A DNA stretch of 64,000 nt. Origin: Campylobacterota bacterium (GTDB taxonomy: Bacteria > Campylobacterota > Campylobacteria > Campylobacterales > Arcobacteraceae). Below are positions 6,955-16,756 of this stretch, piece after piece. Both the position numbers and the translations under genes were made by a program. How positions within the stretch are numbered: position 1 is the stretch's first letter; each line of letters opens with the position of its first letter. The notes under the pieces were generated by a model that had not been told where the DNA came from, made no database searches, and was given only the letters and a program-made list of their open reading frames with translations. The stretch is taken from assembly GCA_003643835.1 (NCBI GenBank), contig QMKX01000004.1, positions 1-64,000 on the forward strand, read 5' to 3'.

Positions 6955-8104
6955 ATGACAGAAAGATTAAATATAACACTCGCAACGGTGCTACTGGCTA
7001 CTTATAGCTATGCAGGAAATGTAACTGCACCAAATAGCGTAAGCATAGATATAGGTGGAGATATAGAGCTAAAGTTCAAAAAGTAAAAAGAACAAATAGA
7101 CGAAAGCACCACACAGACAATAAACAAAAGGACAGCAGAAGCAAACTTAAATATCAAGGCAAAACTAGATAATGGTATCAATGCCATAGCTAAATTTACA
7201 GCATATGATGACTCACAAGGAAACACAACTGCCGACAAAAAACTTACGCACAAAAGAGGCATATGTAGTAGTGCCGTTTTTAGGTGGCGAGGCAAAGGTT
7301 TTGTCTGGACTTGCACCAAATATCCAATACGGCACACCAGCATTTGACGATGGTGGAGAGGACTGGAATACAGCGTTGTTTGTGCCTATAGCACCAAAAA
7401 CTATGATAGGCTTGGTATCAAAGATAAAAAACGAAGAGCACAACGATAGCAACCAAGGCAATAGCGGAGCAGAAGTTCTAATAGTAGATACAAAAATAAA
7501 AAAGATATACAAATAGGAGTAAGATATGGACAAGCATATGCCAATAAAGGAGATGGGCAACTCCACCAAACCAACAAGACAAAGAAAAAAAAGTAGATAT
7601 AGTATCTGCATATGTAGTCGGCGATGTGGTAGGATTTGATGTAGGACTAGAATATCTTTCAAAAGATATAGAGATGGTAGATGCCCCAGAAGCACAACAA
7701 CCAGACAAACAGTCAGGATATTATCTATCTGTAGGCAAAATGTTTATGGACAAGATAAGTGTAGGTATAGGTCATATATATATCTTGAAAAAGGTTTAAA
7801 AGGTGGCAATGATTTTGCTCCTGGTATGATACTATATGGCAACATAAACTCAAGCAAGACAGAAGAGACGACAGCAACTATAGTGCCTATAAGCTACAAA
7901 GTGCTGGACAATCTTGTGGTATCTGCTACGATGATAAAAGCAGATATCCAAGGTGTAGATGCTACAGAGGGCAACTTAAAAGTAGAATACGGATTGGGCA
8001 AGACATCTAAAGTAAGCTTCGCTTATGGTAAATTTGATGGTGACGATGGTTGTAGTATAAATGACCAGACAAATATGGCAATAGCTCTAAGTGTAGAGTT
8101 TTAA
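6955..8104 (+). pseudogene. Decayed outer-membrane porin
   Basis: The start (ATG 6955, behind AAAGGAAAATC) encodes a signal peptide ending LLATYSYA and then a barrel-like SVSIDIGGDIELKFKK. An in-frame TAA follows at 7084. The same frame continues as porin-like sequence to about 7240. The frame then changes near 7240, near 7510, near 7590 and near 7795, ending with ...NMAIALSVEF, a terminal aromatic strand. The pieces together give a major-porin-like barrel (KLDNGINAIAKFTAYDD, VGFDVGLEYLSKD, GMILYGNINSSKT). With one stop and several frameshifts it cannot make a full product. The intact protein would have been an Epsilon-type porin controlled by iron. Confidence 0.75.
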
Positions 8105-8124
8105 AAAATAAAAAAGGATAAAAA

Positions 8125-9099
8125 ATGTTAAAAAAATTAAGTTTGATAGTAGCACTTATATTTACCACAAATATAAGTGCACAAAAGTTAGAGAAGTTGG
8201 TGCTAAGTGGTCCTGTGGCATCTGTGTCCCACCCACTTGTGCATATGGTCCAAACTGGAGCATTGAACGATATAGCAAAGAAGGTTGAGTTTAGGTTGTG
8301 GAAAAATCCAGATGAGCTACGGGCTTTGACTCTCAAAGGACGAGCAAATTTTATAGCAGTGCCATCAAATGTAGGAGCTAACCTTTACAATAAAGGGGTG
8401 GATATAAAACTTCTCAATATCTCTGTGTGGGGGATATTGGGTATGATAACTAGGGACAAAACTCTAAAAACTCTGGCGGACTTCGAAGGCAAGGAGATAG
8501 CTATGCCATTTCGTGCCGATATGCCTGATATATTGTTTGAAGAGATAATCAAAGCACAAGGCATGGACCCAAAAAAGGATTTTAAACTCAAATATATGAG
8601 TAGTCCTTTTGATGCTATGCAAAGCTTGATATTAAGACAAGTAGACCATGCACTTCTAGCAGAACCTGCTATATCTATAGCATTGAGAAAAACTGGGTCG
8701 TTTCCACTAAAACTTATAGCTCCAGACTTATACAGAAGCACAGACTTACAAGTAGAATGGGGCAAGACCTTTAAAGTCGAAGCCAAAGTGCCACAAGCTG
8801 GTATGGCAGTGCTAGGAGATATGGGCAAAAACAAACATATAGTCCAAAGATTTAACGAAGAGTATAAAAAGTCTTTAGCATGGTATAAAGCAAATCCAAA
8901 AAAAGCAGGAGAGCTAGTAGTCAAATACATACCCATGTTAGATGCAGTTGGAGTAGCCGATAGTATAAAATATGTTCAACTTGATGCCATCAAAGCAAAA
9001 GATGCAAAAAAGAATTTGGAATTTTTCTTTGGTATGCTCAAAAAGAACAATCCCAAGACAATTGGTGGCAAACTGCCAGATGATAAGTTTTATTATTAG
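8125..9099 (+). CDS. ABC transporter substrate-binding protein, NMT1/SsuA-like
   Basis: A 324-residue periplasmic protein with a signal peptide ending near residue 19 (SLIVALIFTTNISA). The fold pattern is that of the SsuA/TauA/ThiY-type binding proteins: VSHPLVHMVQTGALN, then the Lys/Arg-rich LRALTLKGRANFIAVPSNVGANLYNKG, and the AEPAIS segment. Partners are the permease at 10130 and ATPase at 10900. The substrate cannot be read from sequence. Relatives carry nitrate, sulfonates, bicarbonate or thiamine precursors, but the iron/NnrS context here suggests something different. RBS AAAAAGGA precedes the ATG. Confidence 0.88.
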   Translation: MLKKLSLIVALIFTTNISAQKLEKLVLSGPVASVSHPLVHMVQTGALNDIAKKVEFRLWKNPDELRALTLKGRANFIAVPSNVGANLYNKGVDIKLLNISVWGILGMITRDKTLKTLADFEGKEIAMPFRADMPDILFEEIIKAQGMDPKKDFKLKYMSSPFDAMQSLILRQVDHALLAEPAISIALRKTGSFPLKLIAPDLYRSTDLQVEWGKTFKVEAKVPQAGMAVLGDMGKNKHIVQRFNEEYKKSLAWYKANPKKAGELVVKYIPMLDAVGVADSIKYVQLDAIKAKDAKKNLEFFFGMLKKNNPKTIGGKLPDDKFYY

Positions 9100-9111
9100 A
9101 AAATTGGTTTG

Positions 9112-10133
9112 ATGATTGTGGAACTTTTATTGAAAATATTTGAAAATATGATTATACTGTCAAATGCTATGAGTTTTTTTATCTTAGCTGGTCTTTTGAT
9201 AGTAGCAGTGTTAAAACAGATTGTTCCAGATGACTACATAGTATCACATCTGGGCAAAAATAGTATAGGCTCAGTGATAAAGGCTACGGTATTTGGCATA
9301 CCTATGCCTGTGTGTTCTTGTAGTGTGATTCCTCTAGCAAAATCACTTCACAAAGAGGGTGCTAACAAAGGTGCGGTGCAGAGCTTTTTGATATCTGCTC
9401 CTATCACTGGGGCTGATTCTATCATGGTTACATATAGTTTTTTTGGTTGGATTTTCACTATATATAGAGTGATAACATCTAGTATCATGGCAGTTGCTAC
9501 AGGGCTACTACAAAATTATATCACAAAAAATGACAAGAAAATCACCACAATTGATACAACTTGTAGTGGTTGTTGTAGCAGTGATACAAAAAAACACAAT
9601 AAAAACTTTAATATAAAACAAACTTTTTATTATGCTTTTGTGACACTTTTTGAAGATATATATCTAGCATTGTTTGTAGGCATAATAGTTGGTGCTGTTT
9701 TTACTACACTACTACCCAAAGAGATATTAGCACCACTATTTGAGTATCAATTTTTGACATATTTTGCTGTGTTGGTTATATCTATGCCTTGTATGTATGT
9801 GCTACTGCATCGCTACCTATTGCGGCAGCATTTTTACTAAGCGGTATAAGTAGTGGGGCTGTGTTTGTATTTTTGAGTGCTGGTCCTGCTACAAATTCTG
9901 TGACTATGGGGGTCGTGTCTTCTATGTTTGGAAAAAAATCATTTTTCTTGTATCTTATATCTATCTCTATGATTAGTATATTGTTTGGTTATATTTTTGA
10001 CACTTTTTTTGACAAATTAGAGCTTTTTGATACTACAAGCGAGATAGAAAATATAGGTTTATTGGATACTATAAGCACAACTGTTATGTTTGCTTTGATT
10101 TTTTATTATATATACAAAAGGATTTTTAGATGA
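9112..10133 (+). pseudogene. Permease of the ArsP/SO_0444 (PF03773) family, broken by one base
   Basis: The first frame (from ATG 9112) encodes eight-helix permease sequence with the motif PVCSCSVIPLAKSLHKEGANKG that marks this metal/arsenical efflux permease family. A CSGCCSSD cysteine patch lies in the central loop. The frame runs out at 9840. The second half continues in the next frame from about 9789 with YVCATASLPIAAAFLLSGIS and FLSAGPATNS, the paired conserved motif. Restoring one base in CCTTG at 9787-9791 (to CCTATG) yields the expected SMPMYVCATAS. Hence a single-nucleotide deletion splits the gene. Its end overlaps the next start by ATGA. Confidence 0.8.
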
Positions 10134-10912
10134 AGTTTACAGTTAAACTGCTCAAGGATTTTCCACAATATCTTTGGAGTGGTTGGGGAGCTATAGCTTC
10201 CATACTGCTTTTTGTAGCTACTTGGGATATAGGGCATCAAATTTATGGTAGTTTGGTGTTGCCATCGCCACTTGAAACTTTCGGCACACTTGGTGCTATG
10301 CTAGGAGACCCAGCGGTCATAGACGATATAAACACGACTTTGTATCGTGCTTTTTTGGGTTTTTTCATATCTTTGACACTGGGTTCTGTGCTGGGACTTC
10401 TAGCTGGGTTTTTTGCCACTGCGTCCATGATGAGCCGTCCAATTGTCACAATACTTATGGGTATGCCACCAATTGCTTGGATAGTTCTAGCTATGATATG
10501 GTTTGGTATGAGCGATGAGACCGTGATATTTACAGTAGTTGTGGCATCGTTTCCTATCATATTTGTAGGTGCCTTACAAGGCACTCGCACACTCGATGGT
10601 GAGCTTAAACAGATGGCAGACAGTTTTAAGCTACCTTATCGTATGAAGTTTTTTGATATTTATTTTCCACATATCTTTTCATATCTGTTTCCTGCTTGGG
10701 TTAGTGGACTAGGAATGAGTTGGAAGATAGTCATCATGGCAGAACTTCTTGCCTCAAACGATGGCTTAGGAGCCGGACTAGCAGTAGCACGAAGTCATCT
10801 GGATACTCCCACAGCTTTAGCAATTGTATCTATCATGATAGGTTCGCTTATGTTTATAGAGTATATCGTGCTAGAACCCATCAAAAGGGAGGTAGAGTTA
10901 TGGAGAGATTAG
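10130..10912 (+). CDS. ABC transporter permease, SsuC/TauC-like
   Basis: A 260-residue inner-membrane permease with about six helices, the first at about residues 20-38. An EAA-type cytoplasmic loop occurs near residues 161-180 (MADSFKLPYRMKFFDIYFP), where it contacts the ATPase. The WSGWGAIASILLF opening and MPPIAWIVLAMIWFG segment are typical of the nitrate/sulfonate/bicarbonate group. Start overlaps the preceding gene by four bases and its end overlaps the ATPase gene by 13 bases, so the transporter genes form one tight operon. Confidence 0.92.
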   Translation: MKFTVKLLKDFPQYLWSGWGAIASILLFVATWDIGHQIYGSLVLPSPLETFGTLGAMLGDPAVIDDINTTLYRAFLGFFISLTLGSVLGLLAGFFATASMMSRPIVTILMGMPPIAWIVLAMIWFGMSDETVIFTVVVASFPIIFVGALQGTRTLDGELKQMADSFKLPYRMKFFDIYFPHIFSYLFPAWVSGLGMSWKIVIMAELLASNDGLGAGLAVARSHLDTPTALAIVSIMIGSLMFIEYIVLEPIKREVELWRD

Positions 10913-11649
10913 AAGTATCAAAACTAAACCATCATTTTGGTTTCACTGAAGTTTTAAACAATATAAACTTCACTTTAGAACAAGGTCAAGTTCTAAGTGT
11001 AGTAGGTCCATCTGGCGGAGGCAAGACTACTTTGCTGCATTTGTGTGCTGGACTACTAGATGTAGAAGAAGGTAGGGTTGAAAATAGTTTTGTGAGTTCA
11101 TCTTTTGCTTTTCAAGATGCCAGACTACTGCCATGGAAAAATGTGATTGACAACATATCACTGGGGCTTTTAGCAAATGGTTGGGACAAGACAGTTGCTA
11201 CAAAAAAGTCTCAAGAGATAGCACTGAAGTTTGGGCCAGAAGCAGATGACTTTGACAAATTTCCAAAAGACTTAAGCGGTGGTATGAGACAGAGAGTTAG
11301 TTTTGCTAGGGCTTTAGCGGTAAGACCCTCTTTGCTATTTCTTGATGAGCCATTTTCGGCACTCGATATAGGTCTAAAACAAGAGTCACAAACGATATTG
11401 ATAGATATGATAAGCAAAAAAAGCATCACGATACTATTTATCACCCATGATATTATGGAAGCTATCAAGCTAAGCGACAAGGTATTGCTACTAGAAGCAG
11501 ACCCAGGACATATAGTCAAGGAGTTTAGCTTTGAACTACCACAAAAACAGCGAGACGACAAGTTTGTATACGAACAAACAGCGAAAATACTACAAGATAA
11601 AACTATCATCAATACATTTGAACTGCGACCAATAGGAGCGAAACTATGA
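10900..11649 (+). CDS. ABC transporter ATP-binding protein, SsuB/TauB-like
   Basis: A 249-residue ATPase that powers the transporter. Walker A GPSGGGKTT lies at 36-44, Q-loop Gln at 72, signature LSGGM at 125-129 and Walker B LLFLDEP at 145-151. The H-loop His follows in ILFITHD. The start at 10900 is preceded by GGGAGG and gives the canonical MERLEVSKLNHHFG opening; a longer frame reading back into the permease gene is not credible. Fully intact. Confidence 0.93.
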   Translation: MERLEVSKLNHHFGFTEVLNNINFTLEQGQVLSVVGPSGGGKTTLLHLCAGLLDVEEGRVENSFVSSSFAFQDARLLPWKNVIDNISLGLLANGWDKTVATKKSQEIALKFGPEADDFDKFPKDLSGGMRQRVSFARALAVRPSLLFLDEPFSALDIGLKQESQTILIDMISKKSITILFITHDIMEAIKLSDKVLLLEADPGHIVKEFSFELPQKQRDDKFVYEQTAKILQDKTIINTFELRPIGAKL

Positions 11650-12899
11650 AAAAAGAGCGACAAACAAAAGAACAAAGCCTACATGCGACAAATCATTATC
11701 TCTATTATCCGGCAGAGAAAAATGTGCCGCCATATCTAGCTTATGGCTTCCGTCCTGTATTTTTGCTACTTGCTCCATATATGATCATTTCTATGGTTTT
11801 GTGGGGACTTGTATGGAGTGGTATTGTCAATATCCCATTTATGAACGATACATTGACATGGCATATATATGAGATGTTATTTGGGGTTTTGACAGCAGGG
11901 GTGATGGCATTTTTGACCACTGGGTTGCCTGAACTTTTTCCAGGTATGATACCTTTTATAGGTAAACGACTTTATAATATCATGGCTTTGTGGGTTTTGG
12001 GGCGGATTAGCTTTTGGTTTATAGATATTACAGGTATTTGGCTATCTGCTATTTTAAATCTATCTATGCTAGCATGGCTTATATGGTTTGCAAAAGATGT
12101 AGTGCTTGACAAACTTCAAAGACATAGTAGTTTGGGCTATACTTTGGTGGCTATATTTTTTGTAGAAGTTTGGTTTTTTGCTTCAAAGTTGGGATTTGCT
12201 ACAACTGATGGTTTGAGTATATTGAAAGTGGCTACTGGCTTGATAGTGGTTTTGGTGCTGTTGGCTTTAAGGCGAGTAAATATGGAAGCTATCAATGAAC
12301 TTATGGAAGACAAAGCTATAGATGATATCTACATAGCTAGACCGCCTTTGACAAATCTAGCCATATTTAGTGTGCTTGTATTTACTCTTGTAGAATTTTT
12401 GTATCCCACAAACTCTGCTTTGGGCTGGATAGGTTTAGCATGTGGCGCTTCTATATTAGCTATCACGGGTGACTATATCTTGAAAGACAAAAATATACTC
12501 ACTCAACCATATGTGATATATTTGGGATCTATATTTGTCTTGTTGGCAGTTGGTTATGGTTTGATAGGTTGGGATATTTTAGACAAAGATATCTCCGGTA
12601 TCAATCATTTCAGGCACTTTATCACTACTGGTGGCATAGGATTGGCATATCTTGTGATCATGATAATCATATCTTGGATACATACAGGCAGACACCTTAC
12701 ATCAAATATCTATACGCACTTGATGGTGTTATTCATCATCATAGCTACTTTTATGCGAGGGTTTATACAATTTTTTGAACAATATACCAGTGAATTGTAT
12801 CTGTGGTCGGCTATAGTTTGGACCTTGCCTTTTGCGATATATATCAAGCTATTTTTCAAGTTTTTAGTGACACCTAGAGCAGATGGCATAAAGGGCTAA
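11646..12899 (+). CDS. nnrS: NnrS family haem/copper membrane protein
   Basis: A 417-residue protein with about 12 hydrophobic helices. Recognisable NnrS blocks are AYGFRPVFLL near the N-terminus, WHIYEMLFGVLTAGVMAFLTTGLPE, and the late RHFITTGGIGLAYLVIMI and HTGR motifs with conserved histidines. NnrS proteins contribute to tolerance of NO and nitrosative stress and influence metabolism of nitrosylated iron; the exact chemistry is not settled. Overlaps the ABC ATPase gene by four bases, linking it to the transporter operon. It fits the presence of norCB 10 kb away. Confidence 0.92.
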   Translation: MKKERQTKEQSLHATNHYLYYPAEKNVPPYLAYGFRPVFLLLAPYMIISMVLWGLVWSGIVNIPFMNDTLTWHIYEMLFGVLTAGVMAFLTTGLPELFPGMIPFIGKRLYNIMALWVLGRISFWFIDITGIWLSAILNLSMLAWLIWFAKDVVLDKLQRHSSLGYTLVAIFFVEVWFFASKLGFATTDGLSILKVATGLIVVLVLLALRRVNMEAINELMEDKAIDDIYIARPPLTNLAIFSVLVFTLVEFLYPTNSALGWIGLACGASILAITGDYILKDKNILTQPYVIYLGSIFVLLAVGYGLIGWDILDKDISGINHFRHFITTGGIGLAYLVIMIIISWIHTGRHLTSNIYTHLMVLFIIIATFMRGFIQFFEQYTSELYLWSAIVWTLPFAIYIKLFFKFLVTPRADGIKG

Positions 12900-12971
12900 A
12901 TAAAAAATATTGGCATATTTGGAGCATAGCTCAAATTTGTAAGACCAAGAAAAGAAAAGAAAAGGAACATT

Positions 12972-13469
12972 ATGTTAAAAAAAGAGGTATTGGACAGATT
13001 AAACGAACAGATAAATCTGGAGCATTTTTCGGCAAATTTATATTTGTCTATGGCATCGTGGGCGAGCGCCCAAGGTTTAGCAGGAACTGCAAAGTTTCTA
13101 AAAGAACACAGCAACGAAGAGATGGAGCATATGCATAAACTTTTTGACTATGTTAATGAAACAGGAGCACAAGCAGTAGTGGGAGCTTTGAAAACACCAC
13201 CAAATGAGTTTAAAGATATCAAAGATGTCATCACACAAACTTACAAACACGAGAAGTTTATCACTTCAAAGATAAATAGTCTTGTAGATTTGACTTTGAC
13301 ACAAAAAGATTTTGCTACATTTAACTTTTTGCAATGGTATGTAGCAGAGCAACACGAAGAGGAAGCGCTGTTTAGTGGGTTGATAGACAAGATAGAGATC
13401 ATAGGCACAGATGGACGAGGACTACACTTGATAGACAAAGAGCTCGGCACTACTATAGCTGTAGGATAG
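12972..13469 (+). CDS. ftn: Non-haem ferritin
   Basis: A 165-residue cytoplasmic iron-storage protein. The ferroxidase ligands line up with E. coli FtnA numbering: Glu17, Glu50, His53, Glu94, Glu126 or nearby and Gln127. The HFSANLYLSMASWA helix and the C-terminal WYVAEQHEEEALF helix are standard. Start ATG 12972 has AAAAGGAA upstream. It lies between NnrS and feoAB and so belongs to the iron block, apparently with its own transcription unit after a 72-bp gap. Confidence 0.95.
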   Translation: MLKKEVLDRLNEQINLEHFSANLYLSMASWASAQGLAGTAKFLKEHSNEEMEHMHKLFDYVNETGAQAVVGALKTPPNEFKDIKDVITQTYKHEKFITSKINSLVDLTLTQKDFATFNFLQWYVAEQHEEEALFSGLIDKIEIIGTDGRGLHLIDKELGTTIAVG

Positions 13470-13579
13470 ATATGCCATGCAAATTTCACTTGTATCTTGG
13501 TTTTTATATATTGTACTTGAATATCTCAAAAGCTATAAAAACAAAAAAACTAAGATATAAAGTGACAAATACACAAGGC

Positions 13580-13625
13580 TATCTCTAAAAACATCTATGC
13601 TTATAGTTATAGAGATTTTTAGAGA
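13580..13625. repeat. Short palindromic element between ftn and feoA
   Basis: Arms TCTCTAAAAACATCTAT and ATAGAGATTTTTAGAGA face each other around a short centre. They match the outer arms of the 5823-6131 element and of the 19992-20042 palindrome. It lies 110 bp after the ferritin stop, so it may also serve as a terminator before feoA. Confidence 0.7.
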
Positions 13626-13653
13626 GAATCTTAAAAAATAAAAAAGGACAAAT

Positions 13654-13872
13654 ATGAAAATAACCGAGGCCGTAATAGGTCAAGAGTATGTAGTGAAAAA
13701 ACTACACACAACAGGAGCACTGAGACAACGACTAATATCGTTTGGCATACTAAAAGGTGTGCATATCAAGTATTTAGCACATACAAACTTGAAAAGCACA
13801 TATGAGATACGAGTAGGCAAAATGAACATAGCTTTGCGAAAAGATGAAGCCCAAAAGATAGAGGTGCAATAG
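13654..13872 (+). CDS. feoA: Ferrous iron transport protein A
   Basis: A 72-residue SH3-like cytoplasmic protein. The layout KKLHTTGALRQRLISFGILKG, then IRVGKMNIALRKDEAQKIEV, is that of FeoA, which helps FeoB import Fe2+. A ribosome site AAAAGGAC precedes the ATG. Its TAG overlaps the first base of feoB, so the two are coupled. No Fur box is evident directly upstream. Confidence 0.93.
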   Translation: MKITEAVIGQEYVVKKLHTTGALRQRLISFGILKGVHIKYLAHTNLKSTYEIRVGKMNIALRKDEAQKIEVQ

Positions 13873-16001
13873 TGAAAAATATAAAGATAGCCCTAGTAGG
13901 GCAACCAAATGTCGGCAAGAGTATGCTACTAAATGCCATGGGCAAAGCTCGTGAGCATGTAGGAAACTTCACAGGTGTGACAGTAGAGAAAAAGACCATA
14001 GAGTTTGAATATCAAGGATATTTATTAAGTATGGTTGATTTGCCGGGTACATATATGTTGGCTGATTATTCGCAAGAAGAGAAGATTACCAGCGACTTTT
14101 TAAAACATGAACAATACGATATCATATTAAATATTGTAGACAGCACAAACTTAGAGCGAAACCTACAACTAACTAGCGAGCTTCTAAATATGGACAAAAA
14201 GATGGTCATAGCTTTAAATATGAGTGATGAAGCTACAAAAGAGAATATAAGCATAAACTCAAACTACATGAGCGAACTTTTAGGAGTAGATGCCATAAAG
14301 GTATCGGCGCTGACAAAAGATGGCATAGAACAACTTCTGTCAAATATCATCAAAACTCACAAACAAATAAAAAAAGAATCAAAGCTTGTATTTAGCGAAG
14401 CTATAGAAGAAGAGATAACAAATATAGTCCAGTTTTTAGACAAAAATAAGTTTGTCAATATACTTGAAAAACGACAATGCGACAACTTCAACACATCGTT
14501 GTCATATAGAAAAATAGCTATAGATCTATTGTCTGAACAAAAATATATTTACAAAAAACTTCACGATGAACCTATATGGACCAGCTTGCAACCAGTAGTT
14601 TTGAAAGCTATAGAACACATTAAAATACATCACAACGAAGATGTTATGATAGACATCATGGCAGATGAGTATATGTCGTTTAACCAAGGTATTATAAACG
14701 AGACGGTTGAAACCTCTAAAGATATTACCACCCAACCATCTATCACACAAAAAATAGACAATATTCTTATACATCCTATTTTTGGCATACCTATATTTCT
14801 GTTTTTCATGTGGGCTTTATTTCAACTTACATTTGAGATAGGTTCTATACCTATGGACTACATAGATGAATTTTTTGGCTCTTTTGGCGATACTGTAGGC
14901 GGATTTATAGCACACGATGAGCTACGCTCTTTGATAGTCGATGGACTTATCGCTGGTGTTGGAGCTGTGGTGCTATTTGTGCCAAATATCGTGATACTTT
15001 TTGTCGGTATTGCTTTGCTTGAAGGCACAGGATATATGAGCCGTGTTGCATATTTGCTTGATGGATTTTTTCACAAGTTTGGACTACACGGTCAGTCGTT
15101 TATACCACTTGTCACTGGGTTTGGGTGTTCGATACCTGCTTATATGAGTGCTAGGATACTCAAAAATGACAAGGATAGGCTGCTTACTATGTTTATCATA
15201 GGATTTATGAGCTGTGGTGCCAGGCTTCCTGTATATGTGCTGTTTGTTGGTGCTTTTTTCGCTCCGCAACACGCTGGAAATATACTTTTTGCTATATACA
15301 TGGGCGGAGCTTTGTTAGGGCTTGTGCTGGCAAAAGTCCTCAAGATGACCGCATTTAAAGGTGTGAGCGAACCGTTTGTCATGGAGATGCCAAAATACCG
15401 TATGCCATCTGTAGTGTTGGTATGGCACACTGTCAAGTCAAAGACCATGATGTATCTCAAAAAGGCAGGCACATTTATAGCAGCGGCTTCTATGTTGGTG
15501 TGGTTTGCGAGTAGTTATCCAAAAAACATAGAGCTGTCAAACTCTTATGAGACCAAGATAGAAACAGCAGGAGATGAGAAAAAAAGTGAGCTAACAAATG
15601 AACTAAACGAAAAACTACTAGAACTTAGCTACTTAGGTCAGGTTGGTAAGTTTATAGAGCCCGTGTTTACACCACTAGGTATGGACTGGAAGATGGCAGT
15701 AGCCCTACAGACAGGACTGGCCGCCAAAGAGGTAGTAGTATCTACTTTGGGAGTTTTGTATTCGCTTGGTGGCGATGTAGATGAAGAAAACAGCTCACTG
15801 ATTGAACGGTTGTCAAAAAACATATCGTTTGCATCTGCTGTGGCATTTATCATCATCATCATGACATATCTACCGTGCCTTGCTGCTACAATAGTATTTG
15901 CAAAAGAAGCAGGTGGATGGCGATATGCTGGATATTTATTTGTCTTTACTTCTATCGTGGCATATGCGCTGGCATTTATAGGATATAATATAGCCTTGTA
16001 G
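13872..16001 (+). CDS. feoB: Ferrous iron transporter FeoB
   Basis: A 709-residue Fe2+ importer. The N-terminal G domain has G1 GQPNVGKS (about 9-16), G3 DLPGTY near 57-62 and NMSD near 117-120, followed by a helical spacer domain. The membrane part begins near residue 300 and contains two Gate repeats with the conserved cysteines: GFGCSIPA (about 416-423) and FMSCGARLPVY. The start is GTG at 13872, overlapping the feoA stop by one base. Sequence appears complete, with eight or more helices and the normal C-terminus. Confidence 0.96.
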   Translation: MKNIKIALVGQPNVGKSMLLNAMGKAREHVGNFTGVTVEKKTIEFEYQGYLLSMVDLPGTYMLADYSQEEKITSDFLKHEQYDIILNIVDSTNLERNLQLTSELLNMDKKMVIALNMSDEATKENISINSNYMSELLGVDAIKVSALTKDGIEQLLSNIIKTHKQIKKESKLVFSEAIEEEITNIVQFLDKNKFVNILEKRQCDNFNTSLSYRKIAIDLLSEQKYIYKKLHDEPIWTSLQPVVLKAIEHIKIHHNEDVMIDIMADEYMSFNQGIINETVETSKDITTQPSITQKIDNILIHPIFGIPIFLFFMWALFQLTFEIGSIPMDYIDEFFGSFGDTVGGFIAHDELRSLIVDGLIAGVGAVVLFVPNIVILFVGIALLEGTGYMSRVAYLLDGFFHKFGLHGQSFIPLVTGFGCSIPAYMSARILKNDKDRLLTMFIIGFMSCGARLPVYVLFVGAFFAPQHAGNILFAIYMGGALLGLVLAKVLKMTAFKGVSEPFVMEMPKYRMPSVVLVWHTVKSKTMMYLKKAGTFIAAASMLVWFASSYPKNIELSNSYETKIETAGDEKKSELTNELNEKLLELSYLGQVGKFIEPVFTPLGMDWKMAVALQTGLAAKEVVVSTLGVLYSLGGDVDEENSSLIERLSKNISFASAVAFIIIIMTYLPCLAATIVFAKEAGGWRYAGYLFVFTSIVAYALAFIGYNIAL

Positions 16002-16094
16002 TTTTTCAGGAAATATTTTTAGCAAAAGTTAAAATAGTCACGGATAGTTTTGCAGCGACTTTGTTCGTGACATTTGTTCGTGGTGTCCCTCACT

Positions 16095-16748
16095 TTACCA
16101 TATCGCTCCTGTCTCATCGCTTATTGTTATGGTAGCATTGTTCTCTTTGTTGTCATATATTGTAAGTACACATGGGGCTTTTAGCATATACTTATTTGGT
16201 TCGTTGGGCTTTGCACTGAGGCGGTTGTGAGCATAGCCATACTCATCGAAACTCATAGCCATAGAAACAGTGCTGCTGCTATATGGCTTGCAGTGTTTAT
16301 TTGCTACTATTTTTTTCACTCCATATTTTTTTGTCAATAGTACATATGGACTTTCATCTACTATAGCTACACAGTCACTATTTGAGTATAGATATTTATT
16401 GTTCAATGGATCCAATGCGGTCTCAACTTTGTCTATATATCCTTCATGATCGCTATCTTTATACACTACAAAATAATACCCACCTATACTTTTTTTGCAG
16501 TGTTGGATTTTAAAAGTCCACCTACCTTTATACCATATGGTATCATTTTCTTCAAAATACCTATGATATTGGTTGTCGTGTAGTGCCAAATATCTTGTAT
16601 ACTTGAGATACAACGATATTTTCTTTGATGCTTCATCTATATCATCGTGTATCGGCCTAAAGATAGTCATAGAAGCTACAACAGCCACTATGACTACTAC
16701 AAAAAGAAGTTCATAAATTGTAAAACCGTTACGAGGATAATACCTCAT
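16095..16748 (-). CDS. Pseudopilin-like protein with type IV prepilin N-terminus
   Basis: A 217-residue protein with a short basic leader and the cleavage and methylation motif GFTIYELLFVVVIVAVVASM. Glu is at position +5 of the mature chain, with a long hydrophobic helix behind it. This is the substrate pattern of prepilin peptidase for type IV pili or type II secretion pseudopilins. The remainder is a polar domain rich in Tyr and Asp with a few cysteines. It lies nine bases downstream of aclA on the same strand, a curious but possibly conserved neighbourhood in this phylum. No other pilus genes are in the window. Confidence 0.8.
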   Translation of the reverse strand: MRYYPRNGFTIYELLFVVVIVAVVASMTIFRPIHDDIDEASKKISLYLKYTRYLALHDNQYHRYFEENDTIWYKGRWTFKIQHCKKSIGGYYFVVYKDSDHEGYIDKVETALDPLNNKYLYSNSDCVAIVDESPYVLLTKKYGVKKIVANKHCKPYSSSTVSMAMSFDEYGYAHNRLSAKPNEPNKYMLKAPCVLTIYDNKENNATITISDETGAIW

Positions 16749-16756
16749 AAAAACTA

